A DNA stretch of 64,000 nucleotides from Microbacterium sp. (GTDB lineage: Bacteria; Actinomycetota; Actinomycetes; Actinomycetales; Microbacteriaceae): positions 1-64,000 of the forward strand of contig JAEKKN010000029.1 of NCBI GenBank assembly GCA_019510305.1, written 5' to 3'. The notes beneath the pieces are model-generated. The model saw nothing but the letters and a program-made list of their open reading frames with translations. It was not told the DNA's origin and did not search any database. This document shows positions 1 to 7,945 of this stretch, piece by piece (position 1 is the first letter of the stretch; each line of letters begins with the position of its first letter). Both the position numbers and the translations under genes were made by a program.

Positions 1-20
1 CGGACGACCGTGCGGTTCAT
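1..20 (-). CDS. 5' end of a gene leaving the window
   Basis: Only the start is visible: an ATG at 20-18 and the first residues MNRTVVR. The ATG overlaps the TGA of the amidohydrolase gene (ATGA), so the two are probably co-transcribed and translationally coupled. Nothing can be said about function. Confidence 0.55.
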
Positions 21-1693
21 CGGGACTCCTTGAGTGTGGTGCCGGGCACGGCCCCGTAGACGAGTCGGCCCTCGATCCAGGTGGATGTGACGCGCGAGCG
101 GTGGATCTCGGATGCGGGCACGGAGAACGGGTTCGGGTCGATCACGACGAGGTTGGCGAGGCAGCCTTCGCGAACGCTGCCCGTGTCGTCTTCGCGACGG
201 TTCACGTACGCGCTGCCCGACGTGTACGCGGCGAGCGCCGTCTCGAGGTCGAGTCGCTGGTGCACGCCGCCGAGTGGCCCTCTGCCGGAGCCTGGGTACG
301 CACGGTTCACGGCGACGTGGATCGCGGCGATCGGATCGGCGGTCGAGACCGGCCAGTCGCTGCCGGCCGCGAACCGGGCGCCGGCCCGCGCGAGATCTCC
401 GAAGGGATACTGCCTCGCGTCCTGACCGTCCTGGAGGAACGGGAGCGTCAGCTCGTCGAGCTGGTCCTCATGCATTGCCCACAGGGCCTGGATGTTCGCG
501 ATCGCGCCGAGGGCGGCGAATCGCGGCACGTCCTGCTCGGCCACGACCTGGATGTGCGCGAGATGGTGGCGTCCGTCGGTCGAGCCGTTGACGTCGCGCG
601 CCTCCTGCAGCGCATCGAGCGCTTCGCGCACGGCTCGATCGCCGAGTGCGTGCATGTGCACCTGCTGGCCGGCCTCGTCGAGGGCCGTGACGTAGCAACG
701 CAGGTCGGCCGGTGCGATGAAGCTGAGACCGTGATTGCACGTGTCATGGCCGGCCTCGTCGCGATAGGGGTCGAGCATGGCTGCGGTCTGGTTCTCGGCG
801 ACCCCGTCGACCATGATCTTCGTGGTTCCGAGATCGAGGCGGCGGTCGGGATGCCGGCGGGCGATCTCTGCGCGGCGAGCCAGCATCCGCTCCACCTGCT
901 CGATGCCGCCGTCGCGCACCCACCACTGCGCTCCGACGACATGCACCTCGAGGGTGCCTTCGTCGAGTGCGCGCTCGTAGGCGGCGAGCGGGTCGGCGAT
1001 CCCGGCCACCGCTGCACCGACCATCGCGTCCTGCCAGCCGGTGATGCCGAGGGCGATGAGTTCCTCCTGAGCTCTGAGCAGTCCCTGATAGGCCAGCTCA
1101 GCCGAGGTGTCGGGCCGCACATGCTCGAACAGGTCGCCCGCGCCCTCGTGGAACGTGCCGGCCGGAAAGCCGTCGGCCTCTCGGACGATGCGACCGTCGG
1201 CGGGATCGGGCGTCTCTGCGGTGACTCCTGCGCGTTCGATGGCGGCGGTGTTCGCCCAGGTGCTGTGATGATCGCGGCTCTGCAGCAGCACGGGTCGCCC
1301 GCCCGCCGCCTCATCGAGCAGCCGCCGCGGAGGATTGCCGCCGGCGAAGTGGTCCATTCCCCAGCCGCCGCCGAGGATCCACTCCTCATCCGGGTTCGCC
1401 TCCGCGTATGCGCGGATGAGATCGACGCACTCCTGGGCGCTCTCAGCATCCGTCAGATTGCACTGCAGCAGCTCGATGCCGCCGCCGACCGGGTGGATGT
1501 GCGCATCCTGGAACCCGGGGCTGAGCAGAGCGCCGCGCAGGTCTACGAGACGGGCTTCGGATGCCGGATCGAGCTGATCCTCCGGAATGACGGCCGCGAC
1601 ACGACCGTCTCGGACGATCACGGCCCGCCCCTCCAGCGGCCTGCCGCTGCCGGTGAACACGGGACCCCCGTGGAAGATGATCTCGCCTGACAT
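17..1693 (-). CDS. Amidohydrolase family protein (Amidohydro_3, YtcJ-like)
   Basis: This is a 558-residue metal-dependent amidohydrolase of the YtcJ type, probably cytoplasmic. The metal-binding HxH is in QDAHIHP (residues 62-68). Further landmarks are a KIMVDGV stretch, HLAHIQ and a late GSDWPVS motif carrying the last metal-ligand aspartate. Family members hydrolyse amide, formamide or related C-N bonds, and the substrate cannot be read from sequence. The ATG at 1693 is chosen over an upstream in-frame ATG (1735) because AGAGAGG lies just before it and the upstream start would sit inside the promoter. It is divergent from a TetR regulator, with an inverted repeat over its -35 box, so repression by that regulator is likely. 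The next gene overlaps its stop. Confidence 0.85.
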   Translation of the reverse strand: MSGEIIFHGGPVFTGSGRPLEGRAVIVRDGRVAAVIPEDQLDPASEARLVDLRGALLSPGFQDAHIHPVGGGIELLQCNLTDAESAQECVDLIRAYAEANPDEEWILGGGWGMDHFAGGNPPRRLLDEAAGGRPVLLQSRDHHSTWANTAAIERAGVTAETPDPADGRIVREADGFPAGTFHEGAGDLFEHVRPDTSAELAYQGLLRAQEELIALGITGWQDAMVGAAVAGIADPLAAYERALDEGTLEVHVVGAQWWVRDGGIEQVERMLARRAEIARRHPDRRLDLGTTKIMVDGVAENQTAAMLDPYRDEAGHDTCNHGLSFIAPADLRCYVTALDEAGQQVHMHALGDRAVREALDALQEARDVNGSTDGRHHLAHIQVVAEQDVPRFAALGAIANIQALWAMHEDQLDELTLPFLQDGQDARQYPFGDLARAGARFAAGSDWPVSTADPIAAIHVAVNRAYPGSGRGPLGGVHQRLDLETALAAYTSGSAYVNRREDDTGSVREGCLANLVVIDPNPFSVPASEIHRSRVTSTWIEGRLVYGAVPGTTLKESR

Positions 1694-1734
1694 CGTGCGC
1701 CTCTCTGCGTCGTCGAAGTTGCTGAATCGGCACA

Positions 1735-1763
1735 ACGGTATCGGGCGTCATCGGCAATGTCAA
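1735..1763 (-). promoter_or_regulatory. Probable promoter of the amidohydrolase operon
   Basis: On the minus strand there is a perfect TTGACA (1763-1758), a 17-base spacer and TACCGT (1740-1735). The box order, spacing and position 40 bases before the ATG fit a sigma70-type promoter. Confidence 0.5.
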
Positions 1764-1776
1764 CGCTGTTGTCATT
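1756..1776. promoter_or_regulatory. Inverted-repeat operator between amidohydrolase and tetR
   Basis: AATGTCAAC and GTTGTCATT flank gct, giving 8 of 9 paired positions. The repeat covers the amidohydrolase -35 box and a TTGTCA that could be the -35 of the divergent tetR gene (with TAATCT at 1792-1797). One bound dimer could therefore control both directions. Confidence 0.55.
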
Positions 1777-1854
1777 AGCGATGCGCTCGCGTAATCTGCT
1801 GCATGACATCGCGGCAGCTCATGGCACGATGGAGCGAGGAGGACCGGAGAGACG

Positions 1855-2517
1855 ATGGCGAGCGACAAGGCAGCAACCAGGGTGCGACTGGATCGCGCGA
1901 TGATCATCGACGCCGGAATGGAACTCGCCGAGACCGGGGTCGCCTCGATCTCCGTACGCGATCTCGGCGCGCGCCTCGGCGCGGATCCGACCGCGATCTA
2001 CCGCCATTTCGCCAGCAAGGACGCGCTCATGAGCGCCCTGCTCGACGAGCTCAACGGCCGCGCGGCGGCCTCGGTCGGCATCCCCGCCGAAGACTGGGCG
2101 GGCAGGCTACGCGCGCTCGGCGAGGCCACACTCGCCGCGTTCATGCGCTATCCGGCGATCGGCGCGGAGGCGACGACCCTCACCACGCATGGGCCCGGCG
2201 AGCTCGCAGCCATCGAGCTCATGCTCGACGCATTGCATCGTGCCGGACTGCGCGGCCAGGACCTGGTGCGCCACTACGCGCTGCTCGCCTCGCACGTGCT
2301 CTCCGTCGCCGCAGGCATCGCGCGTGCGAGAGCCGGACGCGAGGTCGACACGGATGACAGCCCGTGGATCGACGCGCCTCTGCTCGCGGATCCGAGGCAG
2401 TTCCCGCTCATCGCCGAGCACAGCGTCCTGCTGTCCGACTTGAAGGACCGCGAGCAGTTCCTCCTCGGCATCGACGTGATCATCGATGCGGCGGCGCGGG
2501 CCGCCGCGAACGCCTGA
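1855..2517 (+). CDS. TetR/AcrR family transcriptional regulator
   Basis: A 220-residue regulator with an N-terminal TetR helix-turn-helix (about residues 12-60, including RDLGARLGADPTAIYRHF) and a C-terminal ligand-binding and dimerisation domain of the TetR_C type. The start is preceded by GGAGAG at 1843-1848. It is divergent from the amidohydrolase gene and shares an inverted repeat with it, so it probably represses that gene and itself until a substrate-like ligand binds. The ligand is unknown. A long perfect inverted repeat follows its stop, but that repeat is better explained as an operator of the next operon. Confidence 0.88.
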   Translation: MASDKAATRVRLDRAMIIDAGMELAETGVASISVRDLGARLGADPTAIYRHFASKDALMSALLDELNGRAAASVGIPAEDWAGRLRALGEATLAAFMRYPAIGAEATTLTTHGPGELAAIELMLDALHRAGLRGQDLVRHYALLASHVLSVAAGIARARAGREVDTDDSPWIDAPLLADPRQFPLIAEHSVLLSDLKDREQFLLGIDVIIDAAARAAANA

Positions 2518-2531
2518 TCGCCGTACCCCTT

Positions 2532-2570
2532 GCGCTCGAAGTAGTTTTGTTGCAAAACTACTTCGAGCGC
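2532..2570. promoter_or_regulatory. 39-bp perfect inverted repeat, probable MarR operator
   Basis: The arms GCGCTCGAAGTAGTTTTG (2532-2549) and CAAAACTACTTCGAGCGC (2553-2570) are exact complements around TTG. It lies 33 bases before the flavin hydroxylase start in an operon that encodes a MarR regulator, so autoregulation is likely. It could also fold as a hairpin ending tetR transcription, but no T-tract follows. Confidence 0.6.
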
Positions 2571-2603
2571 GACTCATGGTGAGTGCGCGCGAAGGAGAGA
2601 TCG

Positions 2604-3851
2604 ATGAAGATCATCATCGTCGGCGCGGGTATCGCAGGTCTCGCTGCGGCCGTCAGCCTGCACGAGGCCGGGCTCACCGACGTGTCCGTCTACGAGCGAA
2701 GCGCGACCATTCGGGGCCTCGGCGTGGGCATCAACCTGCTCCCGCACGCGATGCGCGAGCTCACCGAGCTCGGAGTGGCGGACGCGATCGCCGCACTCGG
2801 TGTCGCACCGACCACCCTCGCCTACTTCAACCGCTTCGGACAGGCAATCTGGAGCGAGCCGCGCGGTGTCGATGCCGGCTACCGATGGCCGCAGCTGTCG
2901 GTCCATCGCGGCCGCCTCCAACTGGCGCTGAGAGACCTCGCCGAGGTCCGTCTGGCCGATCCGGTCCGCCTGGGCCACCGTCTCATCGGCATCACGAGCA
3001 ACGCCGACGGCACCGAGACCGCACGCTTCGCCACGGACGATGGCGAAGTCACGGTGACGGCGGACGTGATCATCGGCGGCGACGGCATCCACTCGGCGTT
3101 GCGCGCCCTGCGCTACCCGGCAGAGGGCGCTCCCTCGTGGAACGGGCTCACAGTGTGGCGCGGAGTGACCCGCATCCCGGCGTTCCTCGACGGCCGCACC
3201 ATGATCATGGCAGGCGACGGCGAGCAGAAGTTCGTCGCGTACCCCCTGTCCGACGTCGCCGACGACGGACGGATGCTGGTGAACTTCATCGCCGAGAAAC
3301 GGATCGGCGGTTCCGCGGATGCCGACTGGAACCGCGCCGTCGATCCGGCGCCGATCGCGGAGCTGTTCCGCGAGTGGAGCTTCGACTGGCTCGACGTCCC
3401 CGCCGCGATCTCGGCTGCGGACGAGATCCTCGAATACCCCATGGTCGATCGCGACGCTCTGCCGCAGTGGACCTTCGGTCGCACCACACTGATCGGAGAC
3501 GCCGCGCACGCGATGTACCCGAACGGCTCGAACGGTGGCTCGCAGGCGATCCTCGATGCCCGGATGCTCGCGCTCCACCTGGCCACCGCGGACACCATCG
3601 ATGAAGCCCTCTCCCGCTACGAGGACGACCGGCGTCCAGCCATGACGACTCTGCTCGCGGGCACGAGGGCGACCGGGCCCGAGCGAGTCATGCTCGTCGC
3701 TGCAGAGCGCGCGCCCGAAGGATTCGAGGACATCGACGACGTCGTCCCGGCATCCGAGCGCGAACAGATCGCCGCCGACTACAAGAAGGCCGCGGGTTTC
3801 CTCCCGGAGATGCTCAACGAGCGCTCCTCGCTCAGCCCGGTGCGGCGATGA
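2604..3851 (+). CDS. FAD-dependent aromatic hydroxylase (PhzS-like flavin monooxygenase)
   Basis: A 415-residue group A flavoprotein monooxygenase that should use NAD(P)H and O2 to hydroxylate an aromatic substrate in the cytoplasm. The N-terminal dinucleotide-binding GAGIAG is at residues 7-12 and the second FAD motif is GDAAHAMYPNGSNGG in the C-terminal half. The segments GVGINLLPHAMREL, EPRG and HRGRLQ resemble the PhzS branch (recalled, not aligned). The ATG at 2604 follows GAAGGAGAGA and is preferred to upstream in-frame codons. It overlaps marR by ATGA, forming a three-gene operon with marR and a DUF3237 gene under the 39-bp inverted repeat. Confidence 0.85.
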   Translation: MKIIIVGAGIAGLAAAVSLHEAGLTDVSVYERSATIRGLGVGINLLPHAMRELTELGVADAIAALGVAPTTLAYFNRFGQAIWSEPRGVDAGYRWPQLSVHRGRLQLALRDLAEVRLADPVRLGHRLIGITSNADGTETARFATDDGEVTVTADVIIGGDGIHSALRALRYPAEGAPSWNGLTVWRGVTRIPAFLDGRTMIMAGDGEQKFVAYPLSDVADDGRMLVNFIAEKRIGGSADADWNRAVDPAPIAELFREWSFDWLDVPAAISAADEILEYPMVDRDALPQWTFGRTTLIGDAAHAMYPNGSNGGSQAILDARMLALHLATADTIDEALSRYEDDRRPAMTTLLAGTRATGPERVMLVAAERAPEGFEDIDDVVPASEREQIAADYKKAAGFLPEMLNERSSLSPVRR

Positions 3852-4372
3852 CCAGGTCGGCGCGCGACACCGTCCATGACTCCGCATCGGCGCCCGTGAC
3901 GCTCGATGCCGCTCGGCTCGCTTCCGTGATCTCCCCGTTGCGCCGTGCGCTGCTGTCGGCCACGCGCGCGTCCGCCGAGCTGCCGGAGCTGCCGGAAGCG
4001 CAGATCGACGTGCTGCGCACGCTTCCCCGCGGCACGGCGAAGGGCCCGGCCGAGATCGCCGCCCAGCTGCGGCTCGGCCGCCCGACGATCAGCAACCTCC
4101 TCGGCGCCATGGAATCCGACGGGCTGGTCGAGCGCGGCGCCGACCCGGCCGACGGACGCCGCGTCCTCGTCACCGCCTCGCCGCGTGCTCTCGATCTGTT
4201 CGAGCGATTCGACTCGTCCAGCTCCCGCCTCGTCGCCGAGGCGGTCTCTCGCCTCGGGGACGCCGAGCGTTCCGCGCTCAGCGAAGCTCTCCCCGCCCTA
4301 GAGCGCCTGTGCGCCGTTCTCACGGGAGCGGATGACTCGGCGTCCACTCCCACTTCGACGGAGACACCATGA
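3848..4372 (+). CDS. MarR family transcriptional regulator
   Basis: A 174-residue winged-helix regulator. Residues near 60-115 carry the MarR core (AEIAAQLRLGRPTISNLLGAMESDGLVER, then ADGRRVLVT for the wing), flanked by helices for dimerisation. It overlaps both neighbours (ATGA at 3848 and at 4369), so it is made with the hydroxylase and the DUF3237 protein. MarR proteins of aromatic-degradation operons usually respond to the substrate, and the 39-bp inverted repeat upstream of the operon is the natural target (inference). Confidence 0.88.
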   Translation: MTRSARDTVHDSASAPVTLDAARLASVISPLRRALLSATRASAELPELPEAQIDVLRTLPRGTAKGPAEIAAQLRLGRPTISNLLGAMESDGLVERGADPADGRRVLVTASPRALDLFERFDSSSSRLVAEAVSRLGDAERSALSEALPALERLCAVLTGADDSASTPTSTETP

Positions 4373-4830
4373 ACCTGCCCGTTCCCGTGCTCGAGCCGGC
4401 CTTCGACGTCGTCGTCGAGCTCGGCCCGCTGGAGGATCACCTCGACACCAGCGCCGGGCATCGCCGCGTCGTGCCGATCGTCGGCGGACGGGTGAGCGGC
4501 GCCGTCGACGCCGTGATCGCACCGGGCGGCGCCGACTGGCAGGTCGTTCGCCCCGACGGCACGATCGAGATCAACGGCCGCTACACCGCACGGACGACCG
4601 ACGGCGACTTCCTGCTGCTGCATGCCCAAGGGCTGCGCACTGGAAGCCCCGACGTCCTCGCGCGCCTCGGGCGCGGAGAGGACGTCGATCCGAACGAATA
4701 CTGCTTCCGCACGACCGTGACGATCGAGACGGCCGCCCCCGGTCTCGCGCATCTGCAGCGGAGCCTGTTCCTCGCCTCCGCGCAGCGACAGACGGATGCC
4801 GTGCGCTACCGCGCCTACCGCGTGAGCTGA
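4369..4830 (+). CDS. DUF3237 domain protein (UPF0311 family)
   Basis: A 153-residue single-domain protein matching the DUF3237 pattern: an N-terminal strand with the VVVELGP and GHRRVVPIVGGRVSG segments, GTIEINGRYTART in the middle and a C-terminal NEYCFRT strand. The family forms a beta-barrel-like fold with no established reaction. Members often sit beside aromatic hydroxylases, so a role in handling a hydroxylated aromatic or its product is plausible but not shown here. It is the last gene of the operon, and a nested inverted-repeat element follows its stop. Confidence 0.75.
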   Translation: MNLPVPVLEPAFDVVVELGPLEDHLDTSAGHRRVVPIVGGRVSGAVDAVIAPGGADWQVVRPDGTIEINGRYTARTTDGDFLLLHAQGLRTGSPDVLARLGRGEDVDPNEYCFRTTVTIETAAPGLAHLQRSLFLASAQRQTDAVRYRAYRVS

Positions 4831-4853
4831 CCCCACCAGGCACGCGCCTCCCG

Positions 4854-4997
4854 CTCCAGTCGCAGTTCATGCCGCGACGGCATCCGAAGCTCGCGTTCCG
4901 GGTGCACTTCGTGCCGCTTGTCGCGAGCCTGAGCGACGCCAACTGCACCCGGAACGGGAGAGGACCCGACCGAGACGACACGAACTGCGACCGGAAC
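4854..4997. repeat. Nested inverted-repeat element at a convergent gene junction
   Basis: Four variants of one unit, consensus GTTCCGGTCGCAGTTCGTG followed by TCGC, occur here: two direct (4854-4875 and 4894-4916) and two reversed (about 4934-4956 and 4974-4997). The inner pair makes an exact 13-bp stem (CGTTCCGGGTGCA with TGCACCCGGAACG) and the outer pair a longer imperfect one. It separates the converging DUF3237 and esterase genes and resembles the element at 62179-62292, so it may be a bidirectional terminator or a genome-wide repeat. Confidence 0.65.
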
Positions 4998-5013
4998 CCG
5001 CGCGCAGCCGCCG

Positions 5014-6504
5014 TCACGAGCTGAGAGACCGCAGCGCCTTCACCGAGGAGTACCCGTCGGCGACGTCGCGCACAGGCATGTCCCACACCCGAACGGTCCC
5101 CGCATCGCCGTGATGCGCCGGCCATCCGGGATCACCGTCGACGACCAGCGAGACCGCGGCCGCGTGCAGCTCATCGGCGAGCTCCTGCGGCGGATTCGGC
5201 CCGGCCAGCGGCTCCATCGCGGGCCCGTCGAGGCAGTCGAAGAAGAAGGGCACGTCGAGGCAGTGCTCGGCGAAGCCGAAGTGCCCCGAGGGCCACGAGA
5301 ACCGGTACACCCAGGTGGGTGCGTCGCCTCGAGCAGCGGCGACGTCTAACACTGCCGTACGGAACATCCGGTCGGTGAGCACGCGCCCGGCCAGACGGGC
5401 CTTGCCGAGCGCGACCACATCAGCGTTCGCGCCGAGGTAGTCGCGCCGAATCGTCTTCGGCACGCCGAGCCTGTTCAGCAGCAGCGCCTGGGGCACCCAG
5501 CGCAACGCCTTCGCAGCACCCGTCATCGCCATCGTGAACTCGTCGTCGGTCGACCCGAGCACGAGCGGCTTTTCGGCGCCGACTCCCGCGGCGAGAGACT
5601 CGAGGGTCGGCCGCGGCAGCAGGTCGCCGTCGACCGACGGGCCCAGCGGCAGACCGTTGTCCACGATCGAGTTGAGCGATTTCGGGCCGAGCTCGGTCGC
5701 CCGCTTCTGCAGCTCGAGCACGCGCTCCTCGCCGAGCGCGGAGAAGCCCGAGATCGTCGGCTCGACTCCGGCGGCGATCGCGAGAGCCCGGCCGAACGCC
5801 TCCGAATGCAGCGCAGAGACGTCGGCGAGCGCACCCGAGATCGCGTAGACACCGTGGAACAGGTGCTGCGCCCTCTCCATGCCGAGCAGGGTGAGTACAG
5901 CGCCACCACCCGCGGATTGACCCGCGATGGTCACGCGGCCCGGGTCTCCACCGAAGGCGGCGATGTTCTGCTGCACCCACTCGAGCGCGAGCAGCCAGTC
6001 GCGCACACCGCGATTCGAGGGCGCGCCCTCGATCCAGCCGAAGCCGTCGAAGCCGAGCCGGTACGAGATCGACACCGTCACGACGCCGTCGCGGTTGAAG
6101 TTGCGCCCGTCGTACCAGGGGCTCGCCGGAGAGCCGGCGAAGTACCCGCCGCCGTGGATCCAGACGAGCACCGGCAGGGCGCCGTCGAGAGACGGCGTGA
6201 ACACGTTCACGTTGAGCGTGGACTCCCCCGGCACCGACGGCTCGGGGATCAAGGTCACCCCGGGGTCTCCTCGTTGCGCGGTCGGCGCGAAGGACAGAGC
6301 GTCGAGCGTGCCCTCCCACGGCTCCTTCGGCACGGGCGCCCGAAAGCGCAGGTCGCCGACGGGGGCTTCGGCGAACGGGATCCCCAGGAAAGCGGCCGAT
6401 CGGGCATTGCCTCGACCACCCGTGGTGGGGCGCCAGCATCCGCGTACCCGGCCCGCGGCCGTCTCGACCTCGATGTATTCGGTCATGAGTGCATTCTCGG
6501 TCAT
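5014..6504 (-). CDS. Type B carboxylesterase / lipase
   Basis: A 496-residue alpha/beta-hydrolase of the carboxylesterase type B family. The oxyanion loop HGGGY is at residues 117-121 and the nucleophile elbow GQSAGG at 195-200 (Ser197; the usual Glu before Ser is Gln here, which is common in bacterial members). A late ...HCLDVPFFF segment carries the expected catalytic His region. No signal peptide is seen, so it is probably cytoplasmic. ATG 6504 is preferred to a second in-frame ATG (6486) because AAGGGAG precedes it, and it overlaps the MFS stop by one base (TGATG). Co-transcription with the MFS gene suggests an imported ester or glycoside ester is hydrolysed here; the substrate is unknown. 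Confidence 0.85.
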   Translation of the reverse strand: MTENALMTEYIEVETAAGRVRGCWRPTTGGRGNARSAAFLGIPFAEAPVGDLRFRAPVPKEPWEGTLDALSFAPTAQRGDPGVTLIPEPSVPGESTLNVNVFTPSLDGALPVLVWIHGGGYFAGSPASPWYDGRNFNRDGVVTVSISYRLGFDGFGWIEGAPSNRGVRDWLLALEWVQQNIAAFGGDPGRVTIAGQSAGGGAVLTLLGMERAQHLFHGVYAISGALADVSALHSEAFGRALAIAAGVEPTISGFSALGEERVLELQKRATELGPKSLNSIVDNGLPLGPSVDGDLLPRPTLESLAAGVGAEKPLVLGSTDDEFTMAMTGAAKALRWVPQALLLNRLGVPKTIRRDYLGANADVVALGKARLAGRVLTDRMFRTAVLDVAAARGDAPTWVYRFSWPSGHFGFAEHCLDVPFFFDCLDGPAMEPLAGPNPPQELADELHAAAVSLVVDGDPGWPAHHGDAGTVRVWDMPVRDVADGYSSVKALRSLSS

Positions 6505-7805
6505 CAGCGGACTCCCTTGATCGGTGCGGTGGCGATGGCGGCGAGGATCACGAACACGATCGCGAAGACGAACAGCATCGGATATCCGCCGAGCGAGGTG
6601 ATGATCACGCCGCCGATGGCGGGGCTCAGCGCCTGCGGGACGTTGGTCGCGACGTTGAGGATGCCGAGATCCTTGCCAGCCGACACGCCCTCGTTCGGGA
6701 GGACCTCGGTCATCAGCGCGGCGTCCACCGACATGTACAGCCCGAAGCCCACGCCGTTGACGATCGCCATCAGGATCATGCCGGTCATGTTCGGCTGGAT
6801 CAGCGGCATCGCCAGCCCCGCGATCATCACGACGGATGCCGCGTAGATGAAGACCTTGCGCCTGCCGACCCTGTCGCTCCACCAGCCGGAGAGCGCGATC
6901 GCGATCAGGGTGGGGACGAACGCGACGAGCGTGAGGGTGACGACCGCTCCCTGAGCCTCGGCGAGCTCGAGGCCGATGTAGTCGGTGAGCATGTAGAGCT
7001 GGAAGGCGCTGACGACGAAGTATCCGAGGATCAGGAGGAACCGCGCGGTGAACGCCCACGCGAAGTCGGGGTGGCGCCGAGGGCTGATCCAGAAGCCCCT
7101 GAAGAACGCACCCCAGCGGAACGGCTCGACGGCTGCCTCCTTCGACGACCAGTCGCGGTTGACCAGCGCGAACAGGAGCGACACGACGATGACGGCCGCG
7201 CCGAACGCCGAATAGCCGATGCCGACCTGTGCCGCGAAGGCGCCCGCGAGCATGATGCCGACCGTCATGCCCAGCTGCGTGCCGAGGCCGATCATGGCGC
7301 TCGCTCCGCCGCGCTTCGATCGCGGGAACCGGTCAGCGGTGATCGCGGTGAGCGGCGCCTGGAAGAAGTTGAGGGCGACCTGGATGATCGTCCAGAACAC
7401 GGCGATCCACACGATCTCGGTGAGCGAGCCGAGCCCGAACAGGAAGATGCCGCCGACGATCGCACCCAGCACCATCCACGGTGCGCGGCGTCCGAAACGG
7501 GAGCGGGTCCGATCGCTGAGTGCGCCGACGATGGGCTGCGCGAACAGCGTGAAGACGAACGAGATCGTGGTGACGACCGCAAGGTTGCCGACTTTGCCTG
7601 CCTCGTCGATGAGGAGGATCTGACTCGGCAGGAGGATCGCGATCAGACCGCCGTACGTGGCGAAGAGCGTGAGAGAGGCGACGAGCAGGCTGGGCAGCAG
7701 ACGCCGGTTCGCTGGCGGGCTGGCAGCGGGTTCGCCCGCGGCGGGGGCGACGGAACGGATGGTGCCGGTTGGCGCGATTTCGGATGCGGGATCGAGTACG
7801 GACAT
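6504..7805 (-). CDS. MFS transporter
   Basis: A 433-residue protein with about twelve hydrophobic segments. The loop between helices 2 and 3 has the MFS signature ALSDRTRSRFGRRAPW (near residue 95), and a second copy, GWWSDRVGRRKVF, follows in the C-terminal half. The form resembles sugar or glycoside importers of the GPH/SLC45-like group more than drug pumps, but this is a weak inference. GAGGAGC precedes the ATG. It is the first gene of a two-gene operon with a carboxylesterase and is divergent from a TetR gene across a 27-bp inverted repeat. Confidence 0.85.
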   Translation of the reverse strand: MSVLDPASEIAPTGTIRSVAPAAGEPAASPPANRRLLPSLLVASLTLFATYGGLIAILLPSQILLIDEAGKVGNLAVVTTISFVFTLFAQPIVGALSDRTRSRFGRRAPWMVLGAIVGGIFLFGLGSLTEIVWIAVFWTIIQVALNFFQAPLTAITADRFPRSKRGGASAMIGLGTQLGMTVGIMLAGAFAAQVGIGYSAFGAAVIVVSLLFALVNRDWSSKEAAVEPFRWGAFFRGFWISPRRHPDFAWAFTARFLLILGYFVVSAFQLYMLTDYIGLELAEAQGAVVTLTLVAFVPTLIAIALSGWWSDRVGRRKVFIYAASVVMIAGLAMPLIQPNMTGMILMAIVNGVGFGLYMSVDAALMTEVLPNEGVSAGKDLGILNVATNVPQALSPAIGGVIITSLGGYPMLFVFAIVFVILAAIATAPIKGVR

Positions 7806-7832
7806 CGGAGCTCCTCATTGAGCGGGACGGGG

Positions 7833-7859
7833 CCAATCCCAAACATCGTTTGGGATTGG
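7833..7859. promoter_or_regulatory. 27-bp perfect inverted repeat, probable TetR operator
   Basis: CCAATCCCAAAC (7833-7844) and GTTTGGGATTGG (7848-7859) are exact complements around atc. The repeat lies 28 bases before the MFS start, between the MFS-esterase operon and the divergent tetR gene. Confidence 0.65.
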
Positions 7860-7933
7860 AGCCATGGTGACAGATCGAACGCGGAGCCCGCAAGCCATTC
7901 ACGAACTTTGTTCGGTTTTCGAGATGCGGCCGT

Positions 7934-7939
7934 TACAGT
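7934..7939 (+). promoter_or_regulatory. -10 box of a leaderless tetR transcript
   Basis: TACAGT ends six bases before the ATG at 7946, and no Shine-Dalgarno sequence is present. Transcription should begin at or next to the start codon. Confidence 0.5.
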
Positions 7940-7945
7940 GAAGTC

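Noticed and set aside
101..1690. A 529-codon open frame opposite the amidohydrolase gene
   Set aside because: It is a GC-driven mirror of the real gene: Arg/His/Asp-rich, no domain, no ribosome-binding site.
2532..2570. The 39-bp palindrome as a plain terminator of tetR
   Set aside because: The stem is AT-rich in the centre, with no T-tract, and sits next to a MarR-containing operon, so an operator is more likely. The terminator role is not excluded.
5014..7059. Extended reading of the esterase into the MFS gene
   Set aside because: The extension reads the MFS gene out of frame. The start at 6504 has a ribosome-binding site and a TGATG overlap.
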